Assembly (NCBI GenBank): GCA_963575745.1
Contig: CAUYUJ010010424.1
Span: 113,889 to 177,888, forward strand
Direction of reading: 5' to 3'
From: Prorocentrum cordatum
Taxonomy: Eukaryota > Sar > Dinophyceae > Prorocentrales > Prorocentraceae
Length of the DNA stretch: 64,000 nt
Positions 1 to 9,700 of this stretch are shown here, piece by piece. The translations under genes were made by a program, and so were the position numbers. The notes under the pieces are model-generated. The model did not search any database. It saw nothing but the letters and a program-made list of their open reading frames with translations, and was not told the origin of the DNA. Position 1 is the first letter of the stretch; the number at the start of each line of letters is the position of its first letter.

Positions 1-1182
1 CCGCACACCCAGTACAGCGTTTCGTGGCCCTCCTCCCACTCATCCCTGCGTTTCACCCACCAGTTAACAGCGCTTCGTGGCCCCAAGGGAACCCCCCCGA
101 AGGGTCCCAGAGCTACCGTTCGATGCGTCCCGCACACCCAATACAGCGCTCGTGGCCCCATTAGGGAGCCCCACCGAAGGTCCAAGTGCTACCGTCGCAT
201 GCGTCTCCGCACACCAGTACAGCGATTCGTAGGGCCCTCCTCCCCCCTTCCTGCGTTTCACCACCCAGTACAGCGTTTCGTGGCCCCATAGGGGGCCCCA
301 CCAAAGGTCCCATGCTACGTCCGCATGCGTTCCCGCACACCCAGTTACAGGCGTGTCCGTGACCATGTAGGGAGCCCCACCGAAGGGCCACAGTGCTACC
401 GCCCAGTGCTACGTCCGCATGCGTCCGAACGAGCACAGTACGCGTTTCGTAGCACTCCGCCCCCTTTTTTTTTCTTCCCTGCGTTTCACCCACCCAGTAC
501 AGCGTTTCGAGGCCCCATAGGGAGGCCCCACGAAGGTCCCCCCCCAGCCGCCCAGCCCAGCCAGTTCCCCCATATCTACCCATCCCCAAGCCTACAGTGC
601 TACCGTCCGCGTGCGCCCGGCACGCCCAGTACAGCGTTTCGTGGTCATATAGGGAGCCCCACCGAAGGTCCCAGCGCTACCGTCCGCATGCGTCCCGCAC
701 ACCCAGTGCAGCGTTTCGTGGCCCCATAGGGAGCTCCACCGAAGGCCCCAGTGCCCCCGTCCGCATGCGTCCCGGAAGCCCAATTTGGCATTTTCACTTA
801 CCCAGTGCAGCGTTTCGTGGCCCCATAGGGGGCTCCGCCCAAGGCCCCAGTGCCACCGTCCGCATGCGTCCGGGAAATGTAATTTGGTATTTTCACCCGC
901 GCAGTGCAGCGTGTTTCGTGGCCCCATAAGGGGGCTCCACCGAAGCCCCCAGTGGGACCGTCCGCATGCGTCCCGGAAACCCAATTTGGCATTTTCACTC
1001 ACTCAGTAGAGCGCTTCGTGGCCTCATAGGGAGCTCCACCGAAGCCCTCAGTGGGACCGTCCGCATGCGTCCCGGAAACCCAATTCGGCACACCACCCAC
1101 ACAGTACAGCGTTCCCCCCCGCCCAGTGCAGCGCTTTGTGGCCCCATAGGGAGCTTCACGGAAGCAGATAGTCACAATTTCG
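1..1182 (-). repeat. Family-1 tandem array (75-90 bp units)
   Basis: About 14 degenerate units of 75-90 bp run through this stretch. Each contains, on the + strand, a CGTTTCGTGGCCCCATAGGG block, then an ACCGAAGG block, then a CCGTCCGCATGCGTCC block. Read on the minus strand the unit gives peptide fragments like FGGAPYGATKR, but frameshifts interrupt the reading here, so I do not call a gene. The array ends at 1183-1228 in a non-repeated edge which on the minus strand reads TTATCCTGGCGAAGG followed by CCAACCATATGCAG. The same edge borders the arrays at 5811, 54290 and 56240. Confidence 0.85.
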
Positions 1183-1248
1183 GTACCCACAGCTGCATAT
1201 GGTTGGGACCTTCGCCAGGATAATTTCTCTCTTTTGTTTTTGTTTGTT

Positions 1249-1274
1249 CTCTCTCTCTCTCTATATATATATAT
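1249..1274. repeat. (TC)n/(TA)n microsatellite
   Basis: A CT run passes directly into a TA run just outside the conserved edge of the family-1 array. The following 1290-1560 holds nothing I recognise. Confidence 0.85.
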
Positions 1275-1561
1275 GTGCACGTATGTATGTTTGCATAAAT
1301 ATATTATGTGGAGGGAGGCCTGGGGGCCCCGGGGAGCCCTGATTCCAGTACCCGATCTCTGGCCCCCTCTCTGGGCGGCTCTTGGCTCTCCCGGGTACGT
1401 GCGGCAGGTTTTCAGCTTGCTCCCGGGCGTCCCGAGGTCGCCGAAACATTGTTCCAAGACGCCCAGGATGGCCGCGGCCGCTTCTTGGACTCCAGCTGCC
1501 GCTGACCAAACCGTGTGTTTGATGCGTGCTTCGGCACGGACCAGTGTTGGTTCACCACCCA

Positions 1562-1722
1562 CCAAACCACCTCAACCCAACCCGAAGGCCTCAATTTGCC
1601 AACTATTTCCAGTGGGGGGGGGGGTCGGGGAACATTGAAAAAACACATGGAACCCGTACCCCCCCCCCCAACCCGAAATTCGGGCGAAATTCAGGTCTTC
1701 GGGTTGGGTTGGGGTGGTTTGG
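1562..1722. mobile_element. Foldback (inverted-repeat) element, about 160 bp
   Basis: The left arm at 1562-1598 (starting CCAAACCACCTCAACCC) is the near-exact reverse complement of the right arm at 1685-1722 (ending GGGGTGGTTTGG), with about four mismatches in 37. Inside, a G run with GTCGGGG faces a C run with AACCCG, so the pairing continues inward. It is non-coding. This is the shape of a MITE or foldback element, but I could not identify a target-site duplication. Confidence 0.6.
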
Positions 1723-2908
1723 TAGCTAGTCAGTTGGGGGCGCGGCGGGCGCAAGTACAAGTGTCGTCTGGATTCGCGAGCGAGGCCCACGCGGTCGAAC
1801 GTTTGGCGCGGCGGCTGTTGATCTGGAAGTGGGCGTCCTTGTGCATGGGGCGTGGTGGAGTCGGTCGGGTGTGATGGAGAGAGCATCGGAGAAAACATTG
1901 CAAGGCAAGGGAGGGGAGAGGGCAGGCGGGTCAGCGGAGAAGGCAAGGCAACGACAGGGAGGGAGGGGACGGGATACAAGTAGCTGGCAGGGTGACAATC
2001 GAGCGGAGGGGAGGGGAAAGGTATGGAGAGGAGCGAGCGAGATGGACCCACAACGACGATCCGTTCTGCTTTTTGGGCATGGGGCCCCCGTGCCGACCCG
2101 CGACCCCCGACCCCGCACCCGTCGTTTTCCCTTTTTCGGGGCAGTTGTTGGTGTCCCCGGGGCCCAGGCATGTTTCCAGGCCCCGAAGTGTGACAAAGCC
2201 GGCCGTTTCGAATTGTTCGAGCGAGCCGCCGTACGTCAGGGGGGGATACCGTCAAAACCAGTTTGTTGATGCACGTTGTGTTTTTGTCGCGCACCCTTGC
2301 ATCCCTCGGTGCTCAGGCATCCTCTGTATGTTTTGTTGTTTCCCTCTGCCCATCGGGCGGGGCTAGGACGAGGATAAATCCGTTCCAGGGCGTTGTGGAA
2401 AGCTCTCAGAGCGACCCTGTACGCTCTGAGAAGGCCGCGGCGGCTGAGACATCCTCCAGAGCCGCCAGATCTGAGATATTCCTGGCATCCTGGCGCGTTC
2501 TAGGTGCCCCAGGTCCGTACGTTCAACTCGTACGAGCGGCCTCGCCTGTACAGGCACGGGACCAGGGGCAACGCGACAAGGGGGGTGGGGCAGGTTGTAA
2601 TTGGGGGTGAGCTGAACGGGGGGTGAAAAAATTTGGCCCTAAAGGGCCATGACGACCCCTGCTGGCTCCAACGAGGCCTTGAAGGGCCCCTTCAGGGACT
2701 TTGTCTTAACCCTCCATGTATCTGCGCCACCTCAACATACTAACTAATACTATATGTACGTCACCCCCCAGGGGCGACGCGCGCATCGAGAAATCTGATG
2801 TATCTGCGTCGTGGCGGGCGCTTTCTTGCCACACCGCTCGGGAACTGATGTACGTCAAGATGGGTATACTCTATGTTCGGGTCGGACGCGCGCCTCCAAG
2901 GAGGATAC

Positions 2909-2912
<4 letters not shown>
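1723..2912. other. Gene-free spacer
   Basis: No supportable gene; open frames here are short and lack protein-like composition. 1860-2050 is GGGA-rich. A short hairpin lies at 2403-2432: CTCTCAGAGCG, an 8-base loop, then CGCTCTGAGAA. Its role is unknown. Confidence 0.5.

Positions 2913-2967
<55 letters not shown>
2913..2967. repeat. (TA)n microsatellite
   Basis: Uninterrupted TA dinucleotides, followed to about 3015 by broken TATATG and ATAC stretches. Confidence 0.9.
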
Positions 2968-2968
<1 letters not shown>

Positions 2969-3039
2969 GTACATATATATATACATCTATCGATGTGTAT
3001 ATATATGTATATGTTACACCTGAGAAAACCCAAACAGTG

Positions 3040-3410
3040 GATGATTTGACAATTGATACTATGGATCTTGAGATCGATAATGAGATCGATAATGGGATCA
3101 GGACGATTCTAAAGTCGATCGTGAGACCGAGAATGACATCGATTCAATAGGATCGATAGTGAGATCGGTCGCGAGATCGCTCATGCGATCTCTAGTGATG
3201 TCGATAGTGAGATCGAATGTGAGATCGATGGTGAGATCGATAGAGAAGTGGGTAATGAGACCGATGGTGAGACCGATCGATAAGAAGAACGACCAGGAAC
3301 CCGGGAACCCGGGATCCTCGCCGCCCTCCGAAATCGGCCCGGAACCCAGAACCGGGAACCCGGGAACCTGGAATTGGGAACCCGGGAACCCGCAAACGCA
3401 GTGTGTGTGT
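3040..3410. repeat. GATC-rich 12-mer satellite, then GGGAACCC repeats
   Basis: 3050-3285 repeats variants of GTGAGATCGATA, giving more than ten GATC or ATCGAT sites. At 3297-3395 it changes to short units of the form CCGGGAACCCGGGAACC. The same GATC satellite returns at 36770-37180. Confidence 0.75.
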
Positions 3411-3744
3411 GTGTGTGACCAAAATCGGTGGGATTTGTTTGTTAAATGTTTCAACTTCCGCGAGGACCCCTTCAGTGCAAGCACTGATTGGGGAATCTAT
3501 ACATATATATATAATGTGTATATATATATGTATATATATGTGGTTCGTACTGGTATGTCTCTGTGCGTCCCAGGTCTAGGTCACCCCCGTTACCACAAGC
3601 CCGAATGAATGGGCGGGGTAGCGCAGCGGTGGGAACCAACGACCCCCCCCAAAGCGCCCACTCGCCGATCCCTGGGTGCCCAAGCGCGCCCCGGGAGCGC
3701 GGGCCTCCGCCGTGAAAGTTTCGTGCCGGTGCCCATGGCCCTAA

Positions 3745-3898
3745 GTCGGGCCTGTCCCTCTACAGGGGAATATGCAAAAATAGTCCATCAATAGTCTGGG
3801 GACGATTTTTCTCTACCAGTTTCGAGTCTTTTCGTTGTTTTTTGTTGACTGTTTTTAATTTGTTGACCAAAATCCTCCTGTAGGGGGACAGGCCCGAC
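3745..3898. mobile_element. MITE-like element with 21-bp TIRs and CTAA duplication
   Basis: The left end 3745-3765 (GTCGGGCCTGTCCC...) is matched in inverse orientation by 3878-3898 (...GGGACAGGCCCGAC) at 20 of 21 positions. CTAA flanks the element directly on both sides, at 3741-3744 and 3899-3902, as expected of a target-site duplication. The 154-bp body is AT-richer than its surroundings and has no ORF. Inside the left end is CAAAAATAGTC, which recurs next to the left end of the element at 4068. Short TIRs plus a 4-bp duplication describe a non-autonomous DNA transposon; the superfamily cannot be assigned. Confidence 0.75.
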
Positions 3899-4067
3899 CT
3901 AAACCCAGGGCCTGCCCCCCCCCCCGGCGCTCCAGAGGACCCCGAGAACAACTTCCGCATCACGCTCCGCGAGCTCAAGCGGGAGATCGTGGGCCCGCCG
4001 CGGGATCCCCCGAACCGGGGGGGGGGGGCGTCGATCTGCGCCGGACCTCCTCCCTTCGGGACGATCG

Positions 4068-5009
4068 GTCAGCCCTGTCCCTCTACGGGGCAAGATCCAA
4101 AAATAGTCAAACAATAGTCGGAGGATTATGATCTTTTTAGCAATTCTGACTATTGCGAAGGCCTGACGGCCGGTGCCGCCGACCCTGTTCGCAATGCGCA
4201 GCAAGAGATTACGAGGTTGCTCAAGGTCGGCTTGGCTGGAGCCCAGGGGAAGAGGAGTCCCAGGGGGTGGCGTCGTATCTGACCCGGGGGGGGGGTCGCT
4301 ACCCCCCCCCCCCTCCCGGCGGGGGAGGGATCAAAGGGAAGGGGCTTCCCTTCGACTCAATTACGAGGTTGCTCAAGGTCGGCTTGGCTGGAGCCCAGGG
4401 GAAGAGGAGTCCCAGGGGGGGCGTCGTATCTGACCCGGGGGGGGGGTCGACACCCCCCCCCCCCTCCCGGCGGGGGAGGGATCAAAGGGAAGGGGCTTCC
4501 CTTCGACTCAATTACGAGGTTGCTCAAGGTCGGCTTGGTGGAGCCCAGGGGGAAGAGGAGTCCCAGGGGGGGGGCGTCGTATCTGACCCAGGGGGGGGGG
4601 GGTCGACACCCCCCCCCCTCCCGGCGGGGGAGGGATCAAAGGGAAGGGGCTTCCCTTCGACTCAATTACGAGGTTGCTCAAGGTCGGCTTGGCTGGAGCC
4701 CAGGGGAAGAGGAGTCCCAGGGGGGGGCGTCGTATCTGACCCGGGGGGGGGTCGCTACCCCCCCCCCCTCCCGGCGGGGGAGGGATCAAAGGGAAGGGGC
4801 TTCCCTTCGACTCAATTACGAGGTTGCTCAAGGTCGGCTTGGCTGGAGCCCAGGGGAAGAGGTCTCCCAGGGAAAGGGAAGGACAGAGACGACGAGTACA
4901 AAGAATGACGGAGATGACGGCTCGAACGGAAAAGCCCTTCACACACGCCGACAGGGTCGGCGGATTTGTCATTTTTCGTCCAAAACCCGCCTGTAGGGGG
5001 ACGCCCGAC
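4068..5009. mobile_element. Larger element with related TIRs enclosing a 151-bp tandem array
   Basis: The left end 4068-4086 (GTCAGCCCTGTCCCTCTAC) and the right end 4991-5009 (CTGTAGGGGGACGCCCGAC) are imperfect inverted copies of the ends of the 154-bp element at 3745. CTAA follows the right end at 5010 but does not precede the left end. The interior begins with the shared CAAAAATAGTC and then holds the tandem array at 4211-4880. I read it as a related element that acquired or grew a minisatellite; the damaged left edge weakens this. Confidence 0.5.
4211..4880. repeat. Tandem array, 4.4 copies of a 150-154 bp unit
   Basis: Units start at 4211, 4363, 4514, 4668 and 4818, the last cut off near 4880. 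Each begins ACGAGGTTGCTCAAGGTCGG, passes through a G run and a facing C run (a potential hairpin), and ends with CTTCCCTTCGACTCAATT. Copies differ mainly in the length of the G and C runs. The open frames across it are by-products of the repetition; I do not call a gene. Confidence 0.9.
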
Positions 5010-5384
5010 CTAATACAAAGACCGACACCATTTCCTGTTCATTTTGAACAGGATTCATTGTCGGCGCCGTCGCGGACTGTCCATCTGAGACAGAAGGCCG
5101 CCTGCCCCCAACAGCGGCCGCTGTTCGTTTGTGACAACAATTGTTCTGGGCATGGTGCCCAGTTTCTCCGTACCCATTTTCGGGCGTCCAAATCCCTCGC
5201 CTTCGGAGGGCAGGGCGTAGTGGAGGGGAGCCCTTCGGGCCGTATCTAGTGTTTCCGGTCCTGGGTCGGGAGTCGGGAGCGCAGTCGGCGTGATGCGATG
5301 GCAAAAACCTTCTAGGGTTTTCGCTAATCCTGAGACTACGATGCTGGCTTTGCCGTTGGAATTAATTTGTGCCGATGTTCTGTC

Positions 5385-5775
5385 GATCGATTTATGCCGA
5401 TCATCGAGCGATGTCGATCGATCGCTGTCGACCATACACCGTGCTCGACCAATTGATCCCGCTCGTTTTCGCACTCGCCGCAAATCATCTCAAACATTGT
5501 CGTGCTCGTCGCAAACGATCATATGCGCGTTTTTCGCAAAAGGATCTCGACTCAATTCGCTTTCGTCGCCGATGGTCTCGACGTTTTTTGCGTTTCGCCG
5601 CAGATGATCTCGAAATGTTCGTGTTCGCCGCAGGTGATCTCGACCTTGTTCGCGCTCGCCGCCAATGATCTCGATCGTTCTCGCTCTCGTTCTGCGCGAT
5701 CTCCAACAAACCCGCGCTCATCTCACGCGATCTCGATTGTCTCGCGTTCGTCCGACCACGGCTCCAAGTTCACAC
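5385..5775. repeat. GATCTCG-type minisatellite, about 36 bp unit
   Basis: Degenerate copies of a unit combining TTCGC.CTCGCCGCAAATG with GATCTCGA repeat through the stretch; the first part is rich in ATCGAT. No gene is supported. 5010-5384 upstream holds nothing I recognise. Confidence 0.6.
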
Positions 5776-5810
5776 GCGCACGCAACTGAATCGCCAACAT
5801 CGCATTATCC

Positions 5811-6115
5811 ATTATCCTGGCGAGAGACCCAATTATATATTATATAGCAGTCGTGGGTGACGCAGTTGCGAATATCGAATATCGTTTGCGCTGGAGCCCC
5901 CCATGGGGCTACGAAGCTCGTGTGAGGAGTATGCCGAAATTGGTGCGGGGCCGTCATGCGAACGCTGCCACTGGGGCCTTCGTTAGAGGGTAGAGGGTAG
6001 AGTATACGAGTATACTGTATACTGTGCATTATGGGGCTATGGGCTATGGGCTATGGGGCCACGAAGCGTCAGAACGTGTAAAGGGTGTGCCGAAATTCGT
6101 GCGGGGCCGCTACGC
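5811..6115 (+). repeat. Family-1 array, short copy with edge
   Basis: It starts with the conserved edge ATTATCCTGGCGAGAGACCC at 5811, followed by unique sequence, then about two family-1 units in + orientation (GGGGCTACGAAGC..., GGGGCCACGAAGCGTC...). A GGGCTAT heptamer run sits between them (6031-6057). Confidence 0.75.
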
Positions 6116-6122
6116 GGACGCT

Positions 6123-6126
6123 GCCA

Positions 6127-6159
<33 letters not shown>

Positions 6160-6320
6160 TCGTCGCGTCGTCGTCGTCGTCGTCTTCGCTCCCTTGCGCT
6201 GCTTCAGGCGCCAGGGGGTCCCCCCAGAGGGCCGAAGACGACGACGACGACGACGACGACGAAGGCGACGGCGATGACGATGGCGACGGCGGCGGCGGCG
6301 GATCTCATCCGTCCTCAACC
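6123..6320. repeat. Palindromic GTC / GAC trinucleotide tract
   Basis: A (GTC)n tract at 6127-6185 and a complementary (GAC)n tract at 6232-6300 flank a 50-bp core containing CTTGCGCTGCTTCAGGCG. The whole segment from 6085 recurs in inverted orientation at 50815-51055, core included. Confidence 0.85.
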
Positions 6321-6534
6321 CTCAACCCCGAACTTCACGATTGCCTATGTCCTATGTATGGCTGCTGCTCCTCCGCATCCTCCTTGACGCCGCTCGTTTG
6401 GCTCTTCTTCCTCGGGGGGGGGGCGGCCTGCCCGGATGCCGTGGCGCTCGGATTTCTCCGAGGAGGAGGACCTCCACGGGGAAGAGGTGGGGGTGGCACA
6501 GAACGCCCCCCCCTCCCCAGAGCCCAGAGGAAGA

Positions 6535-6712
6535 GGAGGATAATGAGGAGGAGGAGGAAGAGGAGGAGGAGGAGGAGGAGGAGGAGGAGGAGGAGGAGGA
6601 GGAGCAGGAGGAGAAGCGGGAGGAGGAGGAGGAGGAGGAGGAGGAGGAGGGCACCGAGGAAGGGCCCCAAGGAGGAGAAGGAGAAGAAGGAGGAACAAGA
6701 GGCAAGAGAAAG
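6535..6712. repeat. (GAG)n tract upstream of gene A
   Basis: Almost pure GAG/GGA triplets. In the + frames it gives poly-Glu or poly-Arg and on the minus strand poly-Leu/Ser/Pro, so long open frames here are meaningless. It ends just before the acceptor of the first recognised exon of gene A. Confidence 0.9.
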
Positions 6713-6737
6713 AGGGCGAGAGTTCTGGGTTTCCTAG

Positions 6738-9700
6738 GTCGGCGAGGCTGCGGCAGCCGATCCAGAGTTGGCATCGGCATCGAGAGCCGATCCAGAGTTG
6801 GCATCGGCATCGGGGGCCCATCCAGAGTTGGCATCAGCATCGAGAGCCGATCAAGAGTTGGCATCAGCATCGAGAGCCGATCAAGAGTTGGCATCAGCAT
6901 CGGGAGCCGATGCAGAGTTGGCATCGGCATCGAGAGCCGATCAAGAAGATGACCGGCCAATTCGTCGACAGCGAGGGCGCCAACCCGGTCAGAGAGTCGG
7001 CCCATACAACACAGCCCGCCGGAGACAAATGTTGTTGACACTAGGCATGGCCCCTGCAGCTGGTCCAGAAGCTCCCGCCCCCCGCCCACGACCACGACCA
7101 GGTACGAGGAAACGAGATTCATCAGGCCGTTATGTTCTCCAGCACGTTACCATTGCCGACAGTTTGCCTCTGGTCGCTCGTGTGGACCTTGAGTTGGTGC
7201 GAGCTGCCATTACCCTGAAGAAGATTGATTTTCCCCCATCAAGCATTTTCGATCTCGCTGAGAAGGTCGACGCTGAGGCAGGGGCGGCTGTGGCAAGAAG
7301 TGCGACACGCGACAGCATGTTCAAGATCGCTTCGCACCTCCTCGACCCTGAGTGTAAGAATCGCGCCAAGGACTGGCAGATCAATTTTACTGCTGCAATG
7401 ATGTACCTGGATGTGAATCGCCAAACTGTCAAACGCACCAGGAAGGTCACGGCTGGGTCCCTTGCCCTGTGTAGTTTCCGTGACCAAGAGCAGACTTTGT
7501 ACGAAGTGTTCGCTGCGATTGATGCCGGCGCCCTCCGCCCAGTGTTCTATATCGAGCGTTTGATGTACGACGAGACGCCTCTCAAAACACGGGTGCAGGA
7601 TTCTTCCGGCGTGGCGAAACTCCTCCAGAGCGAGTTTGAGTGGGCCATTTGTTTGCAGGACGTGACCACAGGAGCCCACATGGTTTCACAGAGTTGGCGG
7701 CCGACGTGGGTCCAAGCAGTTGATCGAAACACTGCTGAGTGCCTCCTCGCGGCAACCACATCAATACAACATCGGCATCCCATGGTGGACCAAATATTCA
7801 AGGACACGCCCAAGCTGCTACTCGCAACGACCGACGATTACACTGGCAACGACCGCTGCGAGAGAGCACGTTCGCTCGCGCATCCAGACTGGGTTACCTC
7901 GAGGCTTCCTTGTTTGGCTCACAAGTCCGTCACCGTCGGCGCCAAGACGAACTCCTTGGTCATGGACGACGTAACTGGTCTTACCAATTCTTGACGCTTC
8001 GCGTATCCGACGTCGACGCATCACGTATCCCCACCAGCCACCAGCCACCAGCCACCAGCCCAGAGAAGATGCTTAGCGCTTAGCCGCTTAGCCCTTAGCC
8101 CTTAGCCCTTAGGCGAGGGGTTGGCTTGACCAGGGAAGCGTAGCGCGTAGCAGCATGCAGTGAGGCAGCATGCTGCGCAACGAAAAGGGCCCCGAAAGGG
8201 GCCCAAGGGCCAAAGGCCAAGGGGGCTCAAGATTGCCACGCGGGAGTTCCACGAGGGGCCCATGAGGGCCCCAAGAAGGCTCCAGGAGGGGCCCGACGGG
8301 TGTAGGGTGTAGGGTGTAGGTTGTAGGTGTGCAGGTGTTTAGGTTTAAGTGTTTAAGTGTGTAAGGGTTAAGTTTAAGGTTTCAGGGGCCCGAGAAGGCT
8401 CCAAGAGGGGCCCACGATAGCCCCAAGAGGGAAGGGGGCAAGCATATAATGCACCAGCCGGAGCCCACAAGTGCATGATTGCTGGGGCCCTCCTGTGTCC
8501 TGGGGCTTTCTTGGGCTCTCCCGGGGCCGTCTTGGGGCCCAGGGCCCTCCTGGGCCGTCGTGCGGCCCCCTTGGGGCTCAGGGCCTAGGGCCTAGGGCCT
8601 AGGGCCTAGGGCCTATGACCAGTACCGAGAGGGCCCCAAGATGGCCCCAAGAGGGGCCCAGGGCCCAGGAGTCAGCTGGCACATGACTGCCAGGGCCTCC
8701 TGGGAGAATGAGCTCCCAAAATCACTTCGCGCCCTAGGCCCTAGAGCCTAGAGGGCCTGTGAGATTTCCTGCTGTCGTTGATGCACGTCGGCCAGATGCA
8801 GTCTTTCAAAGTCGAGCTAGAGAATGTCATATCAGATAAGTTGGACATCATGTATGCGGACCATGCCCTGGTTTTGAGCGACGAAGCGGTGGCGTACAAG
8901 AGGTCATTATTGTCGGCATTCTGTTCAGGGTCTGCACTTGGGCCTGATGCGACGCACCTACAGTGGAAGAGAAAGGTGATTCACTTGAGCCTCGGGGGAG
9001 CAGGAGGTGGAGGAAGAAGAGGAGAGAGAGGAGGGGAAGAGGGGGGGGAAGAAGGGGGAAAGGTCCAGAGTCCGGATAGAGGATAGAGGATAGACGATAG
9101 AACGTTGAATCACACATTGGGGCGAGAGGAGGGCCGATGGAGGTACCACCGACAGAAGTCAGAGATCCACTAATTGGGTTTCCTCTGGTGTAAGGTGTAA
9201 TATGTAATCAGAGGACTCACGCTTCGCGTAAGCCGTAACTCGTAACCCGCACCCCGTAACCCCGCCAGCCCATTCGGCAGCCATGCCCATGAGAGCCGAC
9301 GGGAAATGGCGGACACATATAGTGAACCAACGTGGGGGGCTCTTTTGGAGGGTCTTGGGTCTTGGGGTCCCCTTGGGGCTCCTTGGGGGGGGGGGGTCTT
9401 GGGGCCCTCTTTGAGCCTTCTTGGGGCTCTCTCAGGGCCCTCTTGGGAGCCATGGAGGGCATCTTGGGGCCACCGGGCCACCTTGGAGGTCATCTTGAAG
9501 GGCATCGGTCAAATGTCAAATGGGAGGGGTCCCATATCTCATACCTGTGCCGCCCCTCCCTGGGGCCCTCAAAACCGCATCGTGGAACCCTCTTGGGGCC
9601 CTCTTGGGGCGTTCTTGGGCGCTTTTGGGGCTGTCTTGGCGGCCTCTTGCGCTCCTCTTGGGGTCTCGGGGCCTTCTCGGGCCATCTTGGGGCCATCTTG

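Noticed and set aside
1234-1638. Short hydrophobic open frame beginning in the TA microsatellite
   Set aside because: It starts inside simple repeats and runs into the foldback element; no motif.
3611-3690. tRNA-like A box (TAGCGCAGCGGTGGG)
   Set aside because: No B box (GGTTCGA-type) and no cloverleaf downstream; the match is limited to about 15 bases.
6341-6952. Long open frame rich in Glu across the GAG tract
   Set aside because: It is a by-product of the trinucleotide repeat and lies in a different frame from the coding exon starting at 6738.
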